A stretch of 7,058 nucleotides of DNA from Bacillota bacterium (lineage in GTDB: Bacteria > Bacillota > Clostridia > Christensenellales > Borkfalkiaceae), in NCBI GenBank assembly GCA_003343765.1, contig QAKO01000053.1:1-7058 (forward strand), given 5' to 3'. Position 1 is the first letter of the stretch; every line of letters starts with the position of its first letter. Of this stretch, positions 6,300 to 7,058 are shown piece by piece. Under the pieces are notes generated by a model. It saw nothing but the letters and a program-made list of their open reading frames with translations, searched no databases and had not been told where the DNA came from. Made by a program: the position numbers and the translations under genes.

Positions 6300-6309
6300 G
6301 GTATTTGCG

Positions 6310-7058
6310 ATGAAATTTCAAGTGATGGTCAAAATACTGTTCCGACTGCTGAAAGTAAGGAAAGTGAGCGCGGCAGTGCTGGCAAAGGAAAACGGGGTAT
6401 CGGAACGGAGCATTTACAGATATGTGGAAGAACTGATCATTTCCGGCGTTCCTTTGGATATTATACGCGGACGGAACGGCGGAATATGCCTGCCCGATAC
6501 ATACAGGCTTCCTGAAAATTTCTTTTCCAAAGACGAACTGGCGGCAGCCGTCAACGCTCTGAGCGCATTATACGAACAACTGCCGACTGATTCTGTGAAA
6601 TCGGCGCTGGAAAAACTCGGTATGCAACAAAAAACGGGAAGCCGCGATCTGAGCGTTTCGGGAAATATCCTTGTCGACAGCGGAACATGGGGCGACGTCT
6701 ATGATTTTTCGGATAAACTGCAGGTCTTTGAAAACGCAATCGAAAACTGTGTATGCCTGGATGTCCTGTATACCGACAGGAGCGGCCAGCAGACCCGCCG
6801 TACGATCGAACCGCACCTGCTTGTTTATAAACAAAATATCTGGTATATATACGCGTGGTGCAGAACGCGCAACGATTTCAGGCTTTTCCGCGTGGGGAGG
6901 ATCCGCAGCGCACGGAATACGGAAGAAACATTTACGAAAAGATATTTCGAGAAAAACAATCTGCCTTTAAAATTTAATTTTGCCAATACGGAACTCGTTC
7001 ATATTCGCCTTTCCGTCAGCGAAAAGGCCCTGCCCGATCTGGAAGAATGGCTGGGTAT
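6310..7058 (+). CDS. Helix-turn-helix transcriptional regulator with WYL domain, 3' end outside window
   Basis: Translated by hand: 249 codons are open to the right edge with no stop. The N-terminal part (about 5-65) is a winged helix-turn-helix of the DeoR/YafY type. It includes a helix pair in SAAVLAKENGVSERSIYRY (20-38) and the wing GRNGGICLP (54-62). A linker leads to the WYL domain (about 138-205), with its signature WYI at 178-180 inside NIWYIYAWCRTRNDFRLFRVGRI. A C-terminal extension begins near 228 and is cut off. Full-length relatives are about 300 residues, so roughly 50 residues are missing. WYL domains are known to bind nucleic-acid or nucleotide-like ligands in several regulators; the ligand here is unknown. 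The start at 6310 has a modest AAGG eight bases upstream; a second ATG at 6325 is possible. It is divergent from the 158-residue protein gene, with a palindrome between them that suggests self-regulation. Confidence 0.88.
   Translation, partial: MKFQVMVKILFRLLKVRKVSAAVLAKENGVSERSIYRYVEELIISGVPLDIIRGRNGGICLPDTYRLPENFFSKDELAAAVNALSALYEQLPTDSVKSALEKLGMQQKTGSRDLSVSGNILVDSGTWGDVYDFSDKLQVFENAIENCVCLDVLYTDRSGQQTRRTIEPHLLVYKQNIWYIYAWCRTRNDFRLFRVGRIRSARNTEETFTKRYFEKNNLPLKFNFANTELVHIRLSVSEKALPDLEEWLG

Noticed and set aside
6205..6321. N-terminal extension of the 158-residue protein to 197 residues
   Set aside because: It covers the divergent promoters and palindromes and overlaps the first codons of the WYL regulator. 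A strong ribosome binding site supports 6204.
6551..6834. Minus-strand reading frames opposite the WYL regulator
   Set aside because: They are antisense to the regulator's conserved domain, lack ribosome binding sites and show no family features.

Overview
The window looks like a chromosomal segment of a low-to-moderate GC Gram-positive bacterium, most likely a clostridial member of the Bacillota. The reasons are strong AGGAGG-type ribosome binding sites, consensus sigma-A promoters, and a class I glutamate dehydrogenase closely resembling the Clostridium symbiosum enzyme as I remember it. The genus cannot be fixed from the sequence alone. I see no tRNA, rRNA, CRISPR array, transposase or phage gene.

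Layout. Most of the window is read on the minus strand. From right to left, one probable operon starts at a near-consensus promoter (3819-3847). It encodes an M28-type zinc peptidase with a PA domain (1776-3797), a GNAT acetyltransferase (1129-1773, two bases after the peptidase stop), a small cupin (677-1084) and a double carboxymuconolactone-decarboxylase (CMD) domain protein that runs off the left edge (1-644). About 460 bases without a convincing gene separate this operon from the next unit. That gap holds the terminator of the glutamate dehydrogenase gene (4181-4220) and a second weak hairpin. The glutamate dehydrogenase gene gdhA (4268-5602) has its own promoter. Upstream of it lies an unrecognised 158-residue protein (5728-6204).

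On the right, a divergent promoter region (about 6205-6309) separates the unrecognised protein from a plus-strand helix-turn-helix/WYL regulator (6310 to the right edge, incomplete). A perfect TGACA-N5-TGTCA inverted repeat overlaps the regulator's -35 box and lies just upstream of the -10 box of the opposing gene. This arrangement suggests an autoregulator that also controls its divergent neighbour.

How the genes work together. GdhA joins ammonia to 2-oxoglutarate. The peptidase probably trims peptides in the cytoplasm. The cupin and CMD protein look like a functional pair of small-molecule or redox enzymes, but the substrate cannot be read from sequence. The most open question is the WYL regulator and its unrecognised divergent partner. 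Nothing here proves a new system, and the rest is ordinary metabolism.
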